64,000 nucleotides of DNA from Icerya purchasi (GCA_039619475.1 CM077116.1:204313117-204377116), one strand, 5' to 3'; positions 11,900 through 24,326 are shown, numbered from the stretch's first letter. Numbers and translations are program-made. Notes: generated by a model not told the origin, from the sequence alone.

Positions 11900-12240
11900 G
11901 GAAATGATCGCGGAGCGTTGATAAGAATAGGATCATTTTATATCGTTTGTACATTAGTAGATGAAAGAGACTTGAGATGTATCAGAAGCCTATATTGCCA
12001 TCAAAAAGCCAAGGTGCGGCTAGGAACAGACGAAACAAGGGACATGTAGATTGAGTGTGGTGTAAAACAGGCATGCATCTTTATCACTCGTGGTATTCAA
12101 TATTTACCCGGAGCAGATATTTGGATACTTCAGGGAAGAATAGAAGAGGGAAAGGAGGGTAGACGCACCATTTTGATGGATGCGGAATATAAAATGCTGC
12201 ATGAGAATTAATGAAATAAAGAGAGATCGAAATATTTATA
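11900..12240 (+). pseudogene. RTE-type RT fragment
   Basis: Broken frames translate to DLRCIRSLY, AKVRLGTDETRDM and IECGVKQACI, which is the segment of an RTE-clade reverse transcriptase between motif A and motif B (compare KRGVRQGC in the clade). It is followed by remnants resembling the approach to motif C. The same segment (DANDLRCIRRIC) recurs in the 39040 relic. No endonuclease or intact frame remains. It sits between an antisense and a sense I-group tail. Confidence 0.6.
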
Positions 12241-12389
12241 ATAGTTTGGTCGATGTAAGATGTTGGAATGAAAAAATAGGCGAGGACTACTCGCGAATTT
12301 GCGAAATTCCGAACAAAGTTAATTGAAAGATTGAACGATACGTGTTATGCGGAAAAGGAAAGGAAGAGAATAGGAAAATCATTCTCTGT

Positions 12390-12730
12390 TGTCTTCCTCC
12401 CACTTTCGTTTTTCGTTAGTTGCCTCTCCATATTGTTCTATCCACTCAAACGAAAAGCAGGTTTGCGATGCGGACCATATGTTTATTAAGTGTTGATTTC
12501 TTTCTACCGAGTGCTCTAAGTTCTATTCCATTTTATTGATACTTGGCCTTCCTACTCCATATTGCGCCTCTTCTTATCTTTTCCCTCTCCACACATTGTT
12601 CCCATTATATTGATTACTTCCTGCTAACAACATTTGATATCGTATAAAGATGTAATTGATTCCTAATTATTTCTGGGTAAAGGTCCCTGGTTGATAGGCC
12701 CCCCCCCCCAAAAAAAAAAATAAAAAATTA
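12390..12730 (+). mobile_element. I-group LINE, 3' end (copy 4)
   Basis: One frame gives SPYCSIHSNEKQVCDADHMFIKC in two pieces, the C-terminal finger of the family, then LGLPTPYCASSYLFPLHT to the end of ORF2. The 3' UTR has TTTCTGGGTAAAGGTCCCTGG (about 12670-12690) as in the antisense 25825 copy, and ends in a C run followed by an A-rich tail (about 12702-12730). A stop directly after the finger and a frameshift downstream show decay. Confidence 0.75.
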
Positions 12731-15379
12731 ACATCCTAGTTGTGAATCCATGAGAGGCTCTGATTATAACTGTGAAATAACGTTTAGTAATCCAGTTTTA
12801 TGAAAAAAAAAATACAAGATAATTTCTCTTCTGGCTCCTGCATCAATTAGTAATTGAGAAAGATTTAAAATATGAACAATTTTCTTAATTACCAACTCTT
12901 TTCTCTCGGCTGAAGGTGCGCGCATATTTCATTACGAGAAATTTTAAAGCGGGCAACTTTTATTCTATCGCTCATTTTTGGAACCGAATAGACCATTAGT
13001 TTAATATCTATGTACCTAGCACCGGTTGTTGCATTATGGTTGGATGTTATTCGAAATATTATTCGGATAGGACCTTTACGGGTATGGAAAGAGTATGTTT
13101 AAGAAAAGGCGGGTGTGTGTATCTCTGGAGGCGAGCAATCGTCTTTAATCATATAGTCCGAGATGTACTTGCAAAAAGCGTTTAATTATTCAAAGTGACC
13201 TTTCTTAGAAACAAAGTTATTAGCACACACAGCGTAAAAATGAAGTAGACTGCGCGCTTAAAAATTAACGAGAAAGTGTTTGCCGCTATCCGACGTCAGT
13301 GCACACTTTGTGATTGGCCGACTATTTCTGACTGTGCGATATTTTAGTTAGACAAGTCGTTATGAGAAAAAACCGAAAATCCAGCCACCCTCTGTACTCT
13401 CTCAAGAATCTGGGAATTGATTAAAGAGTATAATGTTTAAGGGTAGTACTGTAGTCGGTAATGAGCTTGTAAATCGTGCTATGAAGGCTATTAGTATTTA
13501 TTTGAATCTATCAAAAGTTGATAATTCTTCAGTCCCTTAAATTTTCTTCATGTTTCTTCTGTTATATTTTAATGGAAATTGGTCGGGTAATTTTTTTGCA
13601 CCGTATTAAGTAAAGAAAGTATATCTCTGTAAGAAAACTTGTTTTACTTTAATGACAGCTCAGTCCGTGCTACTCATTTACTCATTACGGGACCGTTTCG
13701 ACTGATCAAAAGAGATCATGTGAATAATATCAAAAAATAGTAAAATAAAATAAAAACGGTAGGCGATGATTGAAAGTCGGCAGAAGTAGAAAAAAATATT
13801 AAACTGTTAGAAATATTACGGATACTGATAAAAAATAGTAAGTTGGCATTTCTACGAGAATTTTCGACGAAACAATAAATGATCTGATTAAAATTGATTT
13901 CTATTATCATTGATCGACATGATTATGATGATGATGATGATGATAAGTTTTTGTAATAAATGAGAAGCAATATGAAAAGCAACGTAAGTCGGATTAGTGG
14001 CAACGAGCTCTGTAAACAATCGCTGGCGTCAGACTGTCCGTTGCTTCGAAACGAGCAGACTTTCTCACGTCAGTTAAAAGTTCGCACGCATGCAATAACT
14101 AGACAGATGAGAGTAGCAATTATGTCGGCTTCGATTACGCTGATAAAATGATAAAGACAACTACCGGTTGCACGGAGCTGGTTGAAGAAGTGATCGATGT
14201 TGGTTCGAGCGAAAGGTTAAACGCGCAACAGGTCCTCCGTAAACAATAATCGGCTGACCGCAAATAATTACCTTACCGGCCCATATTCTAATTACAATAA
14301 TAACAATAGTAATAATGCGAATTTAAATCAGCCACGCAGATGGCGCACACTTTATCATTCTGTTGCCGCAGCGGAAGACGTTTCGCCTCACTATTCTCTT
14401 GCTGCAGTGAGAATGCGCTTTGCCTTCGTCGAAAAGCTCCGCTGAACAGGCCGCTTCTTCAAATTGCCGGAAATGAATAGTTCCAATGTTGACACGTTTA
14501 TTGAGCTGAAAAATTCCACGCATCACGCTTTCCCTTAAAAACCACAGTTGAATAAGCTGGCTGAAATACACTAACGTGATCAGATTTCTCAACGACACAT
14601 ACGCATGAGCACCTAATTTGACATGTACGAATTACTTATCTTCAATAAAGTTCAAATTCAAATTTCCACATCTTTTCGGTAAAACTTAACGTTTCGGAGC
14701 ATGTAAAACAACTGTTTTCGTCGATTTCGCGTGTTATAATTGGTACACCTTTTGTTCTCAACACTACCATACTGCTCATTATTGGATCAATTCCGTCTAT
14801 TCCGATTTTGATTGTTGCCTTATCCAGCAAATTAAACTACCAATTCAGTTTTTTGTTTTGTATTTCTTTTTTTCTTATTTTTTTTTCATTATTTTTATCA
14901 AATTTCTTTTTTATTATAAAGTGAGTATGGGATCCTACATTTAAGATGTTTAAGGTAATTAGAGCAGCGAAATTGAAATTACACGAAACTGTGAAATCCT
15001 GTGACACCGCTGTATTGATAGCGGAGTCAATACTAGGAATTACTTTATCATACCCGTTCATAGCGTTATCAAGGGCAAATACTGCCGATCAGTTAAAAAT
15101 TGGGAAAAATTAAAGTATGGCAATAAATAATGGATGTAATAAAGAAGATATTGCGTAAAAAAGTTTGTCGAAAAATAGAACAACGAACACACACATTGAT
15201 ACCGTATGATTGCATACACCTCGTACATAAAAATCGTTTACTCGTAAAAACTAATAGGGATTCTTAGAGAAAATTAATTGCTTTAAAATTACAATTTTTC
15301 GGAATTGTATTTAATAATTTTCCTGTACTGCAAGTATCGGGCATTTATAAAATTTCTATCATATGTGATAATTAAGTTA
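12731..15379. other. Intergenic DNA, no gene recognised
   Basis: AT-rich sequence with an ATG/GAT trinucleotide repeat at 13921-13942. The minus-strand frames at 14323-14598 and 14642-15061 show no motif. No RNA gene or element boundary was seen. Confidence 0.5.
13921..13942. repeat. (ATG)n microsatellite
   Basis: About seven GAT/ATG units read directly. Confidence 0.9.
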
Positions 15380-16695
15380 TATTGGAAGGGTATATTTTCG
15401 ACTTAAAAAAACTATAGACCGATAAGTCTCATATTTAATCTCTACGAATTATTTACTAATATACTAATAGGTTATCTATGTAGGCACCGACCAGCCTATC
15501 GAACGAACAGGATTCAGAAAAGAATATAGCACTGTGGATCACATACGTTCCATAAAGCAAATTATAGGAAAATGTCACGAATTTGTACGTATGTTTCGTT
15601 TCTTTTTAAACCTTTCAAACCCTTCTAGTATGAAATTTAATTTTATGAAGTCAAACGTTTTTACGAAATCTATGAACATCGTAGACAGAGGTAATACGAT
15701 GTTCATAGATTTTGTAAAAACATTTGACTTCGTAAAATTAAATTGCATACTAAAAGGGTTTCAAAGGTTTAAAAATACACGAAACATACGTACACATTAT
15801 AAAGTACATTTACAACAACGCTAAGGCCAATATAAAAACTAACCAACATGTACAGAAACTATATTATTAAGAAAAGGAATTAGACAGAGTGATGCATTTT
15901 CCCCGGAAAATTACTTATTGCCGTTTTTCAGGAAATGATGAAAAGTCTGAACTGGCAAGATAGGAGAATTAGGAAATGACACAGATTTAACGTACTTGAG
16001 ATATGCAGGAACTCTAGTAGACGAGAAAAAATGATGAATCAGCTACGAGAAGAACGGTCTCGGAATAAATGAAGAAAAAGCAAAAGGTATGTATAACAAA
16101 CATTCTAGAAAAAAAACAAAAAAAAACAACTAGTGAAATCAAAATAGATGATGTAATAATTGAAACGATGGTAGATGTATTTATACACTCGGGCCATAAA
16201 TGGCAAATAATGGACTGCTAGTGGTAAGTTAAAGAGAATACTGGAAGAAAGACCCATATGCCGTAAAAGAAAGGTGTTCAATCAATGCGTCTTGTCAGTA
16301 ATGGTGTATATTCTGCAGAAACGTGAAATATAACCAAGTACGGTTTAGAAATGAAAGGAGAATTGAAAAGAAAATGCCAACTGATAACTTTACAGAATAA
16401 ACACTAAAGACGGTAGAAATTAGAAATAAGAAACACATCTCTACAGTTAAAGACGCTGTCCGAGAAATTGCCAAATGCGGGTGGACAGGGCACATGGCCC
16501 GATTAAATGATAACAGACAGATTGTCAGATCAACTATACGACACCCAAAGAATAAAAGAGGAAAATTACACGATGGTAAGATTATATTTAGAAATTTGAT
16601 GAAACCTGGGGTGGGTGTGTCAGTATATTAAATAGGGATGCGTGGAATGCAGTGAATTCGCAATGACTAAAAAACAAGAAGAAGAGGATCAAAGA
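15380..16695 (+). mobile_element. RTE-type LINE relic, RT to 3' end
   Basis: Broken frames spell the second half of an RTE-clade polyprotein: ERTGFRKEYSTVDHIRSI (before motif A), FIDFVKTFDFV (motif A, about 15705-15735), LLRKGIRQSDAFSP (motif B, about 15868-15905), YLRYAGTLVDE where [YF]xDD is expected (about 15994-16025), GLGIN.EKAK, then AVREIAKCGWTGHMARL (about 16453-16503), the clade's typical C-terminal block. The tail is an AAGAAGAAG stretch (about 16674-16686), as in RTE ends. The endonuclease is missing. A 99-bp inverted duplication sits inside the RT region. Stops are frequent, so the copy is old. Confidence 0.7.
15585..15793. repeat. Ungapped 99-bp inverted duplication inside RT
   Basis: The left arm 15585-15683 and right arm 15695-15793 are exact in length and match at about 91 of 99 positions, with an 11-nt spacer. 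The right arm encodes RT motif A in the sense direction, and the left arm is its reverse complement. The left arm therefore appears to be the added copy, displacing sequence between the pre-A block and motif A. Confidence 0.95.
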
Positions 16696-18489
16696 GAACG
16701 TACGATTGGGATATAAATAAGCACGTATGAAAACCTCCGTTAACGCAACACGAAATATTATTATCCTATTTCTAAAATATTTAATGAAATTAAAATTTTA
16801 GCAAAAAATCGATCATTTTAAAAATGGAGATACCGGTTATGGAGGTTTTTGACGTTTTTTTATTATTTTTATTTGCAATCAAAGAAGCCGCGAAGGAGGA
16901 GTGGAAAAATATTTAAATAAAGAGAAAAGAGATAATAAGTTGGAAAGTAAAGCTAGAAGAAGAAAGTTAAAGAGGAGACCACTGCGAACGGATGTAAAAT
17001 TGAAGAGGCGAATGTAAGTAATTGAGTGGAAGAGGAGAGAGATAACAACAATTTTCTTACCGTGAGATAAGAAAAAAGATTACGAACGATTACGAAGAGA
17101 AACAAAAAAAAAACAACAAAAAAAAAAAAACGACGAAGAAACAGACTGACTTAAATTGAAACAAAAAGGTAATAAAGTAACTGAAGATTATGAGAAGAAC
17201 AAGTAACTTAATACAGTGGATTTCACGAATATTAAAGAGCAGCGGAAAATGAAATCATCGTTCTTTAAGGAAATTATGACATGTTTTTTTTAATGCTGTT
17301 CCGATATAATTGAAACTTTAGCATTACAGTCGAGGGAAAATGACAATCATCCCAAATTTCCCGGCCGTGTTCGAGCACTCATACTCCTTTTGGGCGGTTT
17401 TTTCTATACAGACGTGTTAAAATATTTTTTGCATTTATTGTATCATAATCGGATATTGCATTTCTTTCCTTAGTTCGCATCATTCGTATACATCGATTGA
17501 TGCGTCTAAATGACTTATCATCGCCAGGCCAACAAAATAAAAAAAAAACAAACAAACAATAAGCGAATAAATAGTATGGGGTCACAGTCCATAAAGTCAC
17601 ATTTCTTAATTCAGTCTGGCCACCGTAAAAGAGAAAAAGCCTAAAGTAGAATAAACAAAAATCGCGGAAGAGATGAAATCAAGATTGAGTAAGTTATTAA
17701 TTTTAAATTTTTACTATAAGGTATAAAAGTCACACTAAAAGGAGGGAGAAACTAAATTCTAATACGAGGAAGCCATGAGAGCAAATAAAAATTAATAGCG
17801 GAAACGACTAAACTAGAGAATACGTGGTGAGAATTCGGGGTATAGAATTTTCAGGAAAACAAAAAGTGGCATGGAGTTTCATCAAGAAAAAGAGGATGGC
17901 ACGGAGAAGATGCAACACAGAAAAACAGTCCAGAATGTGAACGATACGGAAAATCTAAAACGAAATGGAAGAGATGTGAAAAGTTGGGAATGATATCCGG
18001 TAGATATTGACTTTTGAAATTGAAATAGCAGATTTAACAGAGAAGATCGAGTGTACAATAAAGCGTTCGCTTTGAGGACGACCGGGGTTACTGGTTTATT
18101 AGCTGAATAGCTCAGATAAGCGGCAACAAAATAAGTCGGAATGCGCGTAATTACCGTTGAGGGTATTTAACGGTACGGATAATGACGGTAGTGATGAAAA
18201 AAAAAAAAAAGTGTATCGATTACGAAAAATTTAACATTTATTTGCAAGACTAACGCGTCCGAAACGAGAATATTTCGAACAGCGCCAACGTGGTTTTTAG
18301 CGAAAAAATTCGAATTTGAAATTTCATTAATAGCTACTGCGAAAGACTATTTCAATTAATCTTTATTAAAATAAATAAGACAAAATTCGCAAGTGAATGA
18401 AAATAAAGTCTAGTCGCACGTTCCGAAATTATGGTCGCGCGGTTAATACGAGTACGACACGCTGAGAGGAACAGGTTTTATTTTTGATT
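16696..18489. other. Intergenic DNA, purine-rich in parts
   Basis: A purine-rich stretch (about 16900-17200) with A runs. A weak inverted pair, AAAACCTCC at about 16729 and GGAGGTTTT at about 16840, may be a decayed short MITE. No gene recognised. Confidence 0.5.
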
Positions 18490-18783
18490 GACTTACGCCA
18501 TTTTTCGCGTTTGCTTATTTATATTTTTAAATTGACCCCATCATTCCTTTCTGTCGAACGTTGTATTCTATATTCTTGTCTGCTGAAACTCAACTTACTC
18601 CTTATTGTGCATCTGATATTTTGTCCTTCCCCTCGTCATCCATTATTTCATCCATTAGTTCCTTTATATTGTCCCTATCTGACCAAATCAAAATTTAACT
18701 GACGGCTCTTTTCTTTCTTGTTGTTTCTCTATGTGTAGGTCCTTAGGGGTTTAAAAGAAAAAAAAAAAAAAAAAAAAAAATTG
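18490..18783 (+). mobile_element. I-group LINE, 3' end (copy 5)
   Basis: Across one frameshift the translation reads SFLSVERCILYSCLL, then TPYCASDILSFPSSS and SFILSLSDQIKI up to the family's ORF2 stop (about 18698). This matches the C-terminus of the antisense copies at 11524 and 25825. A UTR ending in TCCTTAGGGGTTTAAAAG leads into an A tail of about 27 nt (18755-18780). It is strongly 5' truncated. Confidence 0.7.
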
Positions 18784-19999
18784 TCTCCATGCTCCCATTA
18801 CCCGTCATTTGGTCAGTCCATAGAATATCTATAATCTTTCGTACGCTTATGTTTCCTTTGTTGTCTTCGACTTTGTCCGAGAGGATCGGAAAAGAAATGA
18901 AGTTATTACAGTAAAAATATGAGAAAATGAATTAGCCAAGAAAGTATTAGAATTTAGTTCATTTTCCATTAAATTGGCGTACACAATCTGCAATCGCTGT
19001 AGGTAGCATAGAGAAGCGACGATTGTTACGATGCGGGGGAACTTTTTAACCGAGGCTCTGAGAGCGGGGGTAATATATTAACTCTTCAACAAAAACTTTT
19101 CCTGTTATGTGTGCGATGAACGTCAGCGCCTAATGTCGACCAAATGCGAGAAATAATGTGCACCACGGAGCCCACTCGAACTAGAGGAAAAGAAGCGACA
19201 TTAAAAACCGACTGAACCTAAAAGAAATCTTGATTAATAAGCGAGACAGTGCTGTGAAAAATACACAAAAACAAGTGGCCTGGGAAGTAATTTCGAAAAT
19301 ACATAGAACGCAGTATTCGCTGAACATGTAGACATCGGCAACGTGCCGGTGGAAAGAACAGATATGCCCGCGAACGATTTAAGGTTGATTGAATTTCGTA
19401 AAAATTCGAATTAAATTGTATACAAGAGGGGCGGGAGGGTGATGAGAGAACATTAATAAAACCGCATAGAGTATGTGCGTGAGATGGAGAGGAAAAATGT
19501 GAGATTGCGGGATTTAACGGAATCCATAGGAGTCGGACTGATTTATTTACTGAGGGAGCGTGCGTGTAATGTAGAAATCAAAACATTTTCAGCAGTGATC
19601 AGGGCACGACTGAAGCGGTCAAGTCCAAGTTCTTTTTGTTTCTTTTCTTTTTTATGAGTTTATCAAGGAGCAGATTAGCCTGAAAAATGGAAAGGAGCAG
19701 AAAATAACGTTATACTATATTCTTAAACGTTTGAGGAGATAGAAGATAAAAACAATTTAAGGGCAGGAATAACAGAAACAGGAGAGGATGTTGAGGTTTT
19801 TCCGAATTGTTCAAGTCTGAACAATAACAAAGTAATGTGCGGCACATTTAGTTCCCTTTTTTTTCTTTCGGAATGGAGCTGGAATGTTCCAATTATTTCA
19901 GATTGATATGTCGGAGGACTTTTTTTTTTTTTTTTTAAAGAGAGAAAAAAACGGATCGGTTTCATTTAGAACCCTGTTGGAAGAAGGAAAATTGAAGAA
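18784..19999. other. Intergenic DNA, no gene recognised
   Basis: Mixed composition, with a T run at 19921-19936. The small frames at 19475-19657 and 19723-19965 have no recognisable motif. Confidence 0.5.
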
Positions 20000-21570
20000 T
20001 CTCACCATATAGGCATCTCGCTGGAATGTGGACATACTTGGCACCAGTGAATCAAGATGGCCAGCAGCAGCAGATGTAATCGACTATGATAATTATGTCT
20101 TCCATTATTGATTTGATTTGATTTGATTATTCTGGACTTCCTGATGCCTGTTTGAAACGCCGAAATGGTGTGTTGCATTTCTTATTAAAAAATATATAGC
20201 AAAAAGACACGTGGCTCCAATTTCAGATAGAATTATCCTATTATAAATAAAATGCAGCCCAGAAAATGTAAATTTAATACAAGTATACGTCCCTAAGGCT
20301 GATAGTGATGAAGAAGAAATAGAAGCATTTTATAACGCTCTAGTAATGACTTTGAAGTCCACCAAAAGCAAGGAGGTTATGGTCATTTTAGGTGATTTCC
20401 ATGCCAAGGTTGGAGAAGGTAGTAGTTCAGTAATTGGGACATTTAGCTTAGGAGATCGTAATGAAAGAGTAGAGAGAAACTTATAGATTTCTGTCAAGTC
20501 CAAGAATTCATAATCATCAACACATTTTTTAAGCTTCCAAAACGTAGATTATACACGTGGAAAGCACTCATCGGATCAAGTAATGAGAAACCAAATTGAT
20601 TATATCCTTATTAACCAACGATTCAGGAATTCCATTACATCTGCCAAAACGTACCCAATGCAGACATAAATTCAGACCATAACCTTCCGGTGACTAAAAT
20701 GGTCGTTCGTTTGAAGAATACAAAGAGACCAAAACGTAATTACCTTGATTATAAAAAGTTGAAGAATACAGTTTGGCTCTGAAAAACTTAATTTCATCGG
20801 AGATTAGGAAAAAAACGTGATGAATTTGAAGAGGGCAAGTCCATCAATTATCAGTTGACTCTCTTTCAGACTACAATTTTAAGTAAAGCGAAAGAACATC
20901 TTAAATCAGAGAAAAAAGGGAAGAAGGATTGGATTAATGGAGAAATAGCGGAATCGATTGAGAAAAGACGGAATGTGAAGAATTGCTGGACACAATATCA
21001 ACAAATTAATCGAGAAATTCGGAAAAAAGTCAAAGAAGCGAAATCGAAAAATTTTAAGCGAAAATGCGAAGAGATTTTAGTCTACAAAAAAAAACACGAT
21101 GTATTCAACCTTCATAAAAAAATTAAGGAGGCTGCTAGCCTATTTAGATAAGTGACCGGTCACATTAGGAGACAATCTTGGTAGACAAATAGCAAACGAA
21201 GATGATATCAGGGAAGAATGGGAATCTTATATTGGTCAGCTATTCAATGATCAATTGACGTTAGTAACTGTTTAAAAATCTTACCAAGTGAAGGGAAGAA
21301 ATCTTTAAAATTGGCAAAGTCACACAAAGATACATGCCCAGAGGAAGCCCCGGTTGAGTTATTACAAATGTTTGATGATAATGACCTACAAATTCTAGTC
21401 AAAATTCTTAATCAAATGTATCAGAAGGGTCTTTTACCGAAAGATTGGTTGATATCACGATTCATAATGATACCGAAAACGCCAAACCCAAACTATTGCC
21501 ATGAATTCAGAATGATAAGCATTATGAGTCACACACTGAAAATACTGTTACGGATTATATACGCAAGATA
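20000..21570 (+). mobile_element. RTE-type LINE relic, endonuclease to early RT
   Basis: Frames broken by stops and shifts encode, in order: WNVDILGTSESRW (endonuclease Glu motif, about 20026-20065), a (TGATT)n expansion at about 20105-20128, IQVYVPKADSDEEEIEAFY (about 20278-20330), ILGDFHAKVG (about 20385-20414, the catalytic GDxN-type motif with His for Asn), a partial SDH motif NSDHNLPVTK (about 20668-20697), the linker with KKDWINGEIAESIEKRRN, and early RT (VKILNQMYQKGLLPKDW, MISIMSHTLKILLRIIYAR, ending about 21568). Element families of this kind nick the target and prime reverse transcription from it. It ends abruptly before motif A, so the 3' half is missing. Confidence 0.75.
20855..21151 (+). 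pseudogene. RTE linker between endonuclease and RT
   Basis: The longest intact frame of the relic, 98 codons and lysine-rich, with WINGEIAESIEKRRNVKNCW typical of the segment between endonuclease and RT in RTE/BovB-like elements. It opens mid-protein and has no functional start. Confidence 0.6.
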
Positions 21571-21729
21571 TCACTCTGTCAGAGGCAGCTCCGTAGGAGT
21601 GTCGGTATTCTGAACCTCGTATCTCGCCTGATATGCGACCATCGCACAACCGCGGGAGCAAAATGGGATTCATTCGTCGGACGCGAGTGCCCGGGGTTCG
21701 AATATGCTATACAAGCCGCAACTAAGACG
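21571..21729. other. Boundary sequence with B-box-like CGGGGTTCGAAT
   Basis: Directly at the truncation point of the RTE relic. CCCGGGGTTCGAATATGC (about 21690-21707) resembles the T-arm/B box of a tRNA gene, but no convincing A box or acceptor stem lies at tRNA distance. It could be a decayed tRNA-derived SINE. No firm call. Confidence 0.2.
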
Positions 21730-23929
21730 GAACTTATTGTTTTCGCTCCGGCAATCGGGCTGGTAATTTCGCTAAAAATTTAATTATTCCAAAAAAAGAA
21801 AATCGAAAAAAATTCACGCTTCGATTGGCCGCCTGACTGAAATTTGATTGCGCTAATATACCTTGGTAAATGGCGAACGCGCGAGTCCTATTGCGACTAG
21901 CTTAGCCCATTTCGAAGTCTTTTATTTTTTGTTTTTTTCTAATCTCCGAAGAAGCGGGTTCCCCCCGTATTGTGATAGGCGCAACTCGAAGAAAAACAGC
22001 GATTCTCCGAGGTCGAGCTACGCGATTTAACACTTTGAGCGGGGCTCGTTGTTTTTCCCATTTTTCTCTTTCCGTTGATTAAACAGCGCGCGGTACCGGC
22101 GTAGCAGCCAATTCGTCATGACCGTTAGATTTCGGCGGATTTCCCGAGATTTTCGCGGAGAAAGTGGAAAAACGCGGAAACTCGTGTTTTTCCGAGCCGG
22201 CGAGCGCATCAGTCTGATGAGATATTATTTCGGCGAAGTCGCAGCGCGGCGGGGGCGCTGGTAATTTTATAAAGATGACAAATTTAACGTATTCGTCGAC
22301 GTTTTCAGCTTGTAAAATCGTACGCAGATAATCGCAAATGACGTGACAAGGAGAAATTGCGAGAAAGGCTGAAAAATTGTCTCTACGCTCGGCGCGGTCC
22401 TTTCGATTATTTTAAGGGCTTTTTCCAGTCGGCTTATTTCTCGCAAGAACAATGGCGACGATGCAGCGACCGGCAACTGTCACCCTAAAAACGGATACGT
22501 ACAGTGTGCCCGCAACACATACATAACGCCTTCGCTATCATATCTGTTCAGCGATTTTAAGAAATTTAAATCGGACAATTCCCCCCCCCCCAACCCAGTC
22601 GCTCAACCGCGTATGTCGAGCGCCCCCTGAAAACATATCCCGGCAGCCCAAGCGTGGTTGGCGAGAGGAACCGTTTCGTTTTCCAACATTCAGATTAGCC
22701 CTGCGCGTTCTAACATGTCAGCGCGCGCGCGCCTTTGTATGAAAAGATTTCCTCCTTCACGTTTAATCTAGTTGCGAACGGACTGGGAAGGGAAGCGGAA
22801 CGAGAGAAAAAAAAAGGAAACCGGGACGCGAATGAATAAGTTGGAAAAAATGGGCGCTGCGAAGGAAGAAGAATGCGCTTAATTTAGACTTGTAAGGAAC
22901 GGAACAGGCTGATATTCGAGCATTTTTAATATGAAAATTGTGAAAACGAAGATGCCGTTTTAAATGAGAGGCGGCGAAATAAAACAGCGAAACGTAATGA
23001 AATATAGCGCGAGGAGCAGGAGCAGGAGCAGGACGAATAAAGGCGGAATAAGGCGAGTAGCGAACAGGAAATTACCAGTTAAAATGAAGAATGAAAGTGT
23101 CTGCTAATATGACGAGCAGCCGGTTTAGTGTTGCAGAAAAAATTGAAGCCATTTTCGTTTGTTACACATCATCAAGTTGAACCGGAGCGCGGGAAAATTA
23201 ATACGACAAATGTATCAATTTAGACGTTTACTGCGCCGCGCTCTTTATTAACTCCGACATCGGCCAGTATATTACGTGGCCCGATTTAAACCGGCGCTTC
23301 TGAAACTGCTCGTAAAATCTGATATTCCTTCCGACGACGCCTATTTTGCAAACAACTTTTTCGCCCTCCTTTCGCTGTGCTTTTTTTAACGGCGAAATTT
23401 CACTTTAGCCAATGTGGAACAGTTAATTTCTTCCGGTGAAGAGGCAGCGAAATCAAAAAAAAAAGCGAAACGACTAAAAATTAAACGTGTTTAAGCGCAT
23501 ACCAGGTATTTTTCGCGAATCGGAAAGTAATCGTTCTCAACCGTGAAACAGATTTCCCGTCAGCTGCACCCGTTGTTAAGATCACTTCTGGGAGCAGCGG
23601 AAAATTCTTTCGTTCATTTGTAAACAATTCGGGCAATCGAAAAGTTTGAATAGACCGACAGAAATGTAACACAACATGTATCGGATATACACCGGTGACA
23701 TCTCAGTTGAAATGTATTTTAATTTTTCCGATAATCGTTAATTGATCAAGATGGACGAATAAAAAATATTCACTTTCAGAAATGTACGATAAATAAATCA
23801 CAGGGACGTGCTTCGGCAGATCATGTTTACCGGCAAATAACATTGATACATATTTCTATCGAATATTAATATTCGAATTCTATTTTCTTTTTTTATCACG
23901 CTGATAAAATATTTCATTATTGCAAAAAA
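21730..23929. other. GC- and CpG-richer stretch, no gene recognised
   Basis: Clearly richer in G+C and CpG than its surroundings (for example GCGCGCGCGC near 22722 and GGCGGGGGCGCTGG near 22248), with a C run at about 22581-22590. Minus-strand frames at 22027-22209, 22267-22476 and 23481-23672 have no family motif. The stretch lacks recognisable transposon protein. It may be host sequence such as a promoter or a first exon/intron, but nothing in it proves that. Confidence 0.4.
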
Positions 23930-24088
23930 TGGCGTAATTAATTAAAATCTACTTTGCCATAGAGACTATTCTTCTTCTTCTTGAGCCGTATTCGCTATCG
24001 AAGGTTGGCATCTACATGGATAGTGAAGACGGCTCAAGAAAAAGAAGAATAGTCTCTATAGCAAAGTAGATTTTAATTAATTACGCCA
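23930..24088. repeat. Hairpin with 70-bp arms containing an RTE-like tail
   Basis: The left arm 23930-23999 and right arm 24019-24088 match at about 66 of 70 positions. The loop is 19 nt. Read on the minus strand, the left arm and loop resemble the end of an RTE LINE (GCCAACCTTCGATAGCGAA then AAGAAGAAGAAGAA), like the tail of the 39040 relic. The hairpin therefore seems to be an inverted duplication that includes a LINE 3' tail and its flank. Confidence 0.85.
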
Positions 24089-24107
24089 TATAGGAAACTA
24101 GAAAACC

Positions 24108-24111
<4 letters not shown>

Positions 24112-24141
<30 letters not shown>
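24112..24141. repeat. (AT)n microsatellite
   Basis: About 14 AT units read directly, just upstream of the LINE at 24300. Confidence 0.95.
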
Positions 24142-24143
<2 letters not shown>

Positions 24144-24326
24144 CATATACGTATGTATATGTATTTCCTCACCCAGAAACGCCGGTAAGCGAGGGTGAGT
24201 ATACCTTTTTCCCCCCATCATTCCCGTCATTTAAATATATTACTAAACGTTTAGTTAAGCGCAAATTAAATCAAACGAATAATATAAAAAGTAATAAAAA
24301 TAAAACACAAAGTCCATATAACTACT

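Noticed and set aside
16729..16850. Possible short MITE with AAAACCTCC/GGAGGTTTT ends
   Set aside because: Only about 9-13 bp of pairing with no target duplication; plausible by chance.
21571..21720. Possible tRNA gene or SINE head (CGGGGTTCGAAT)
   Set aside because: A B-box-like string alone. There is no A box at the right spacing and no acceptor-stem pairing.
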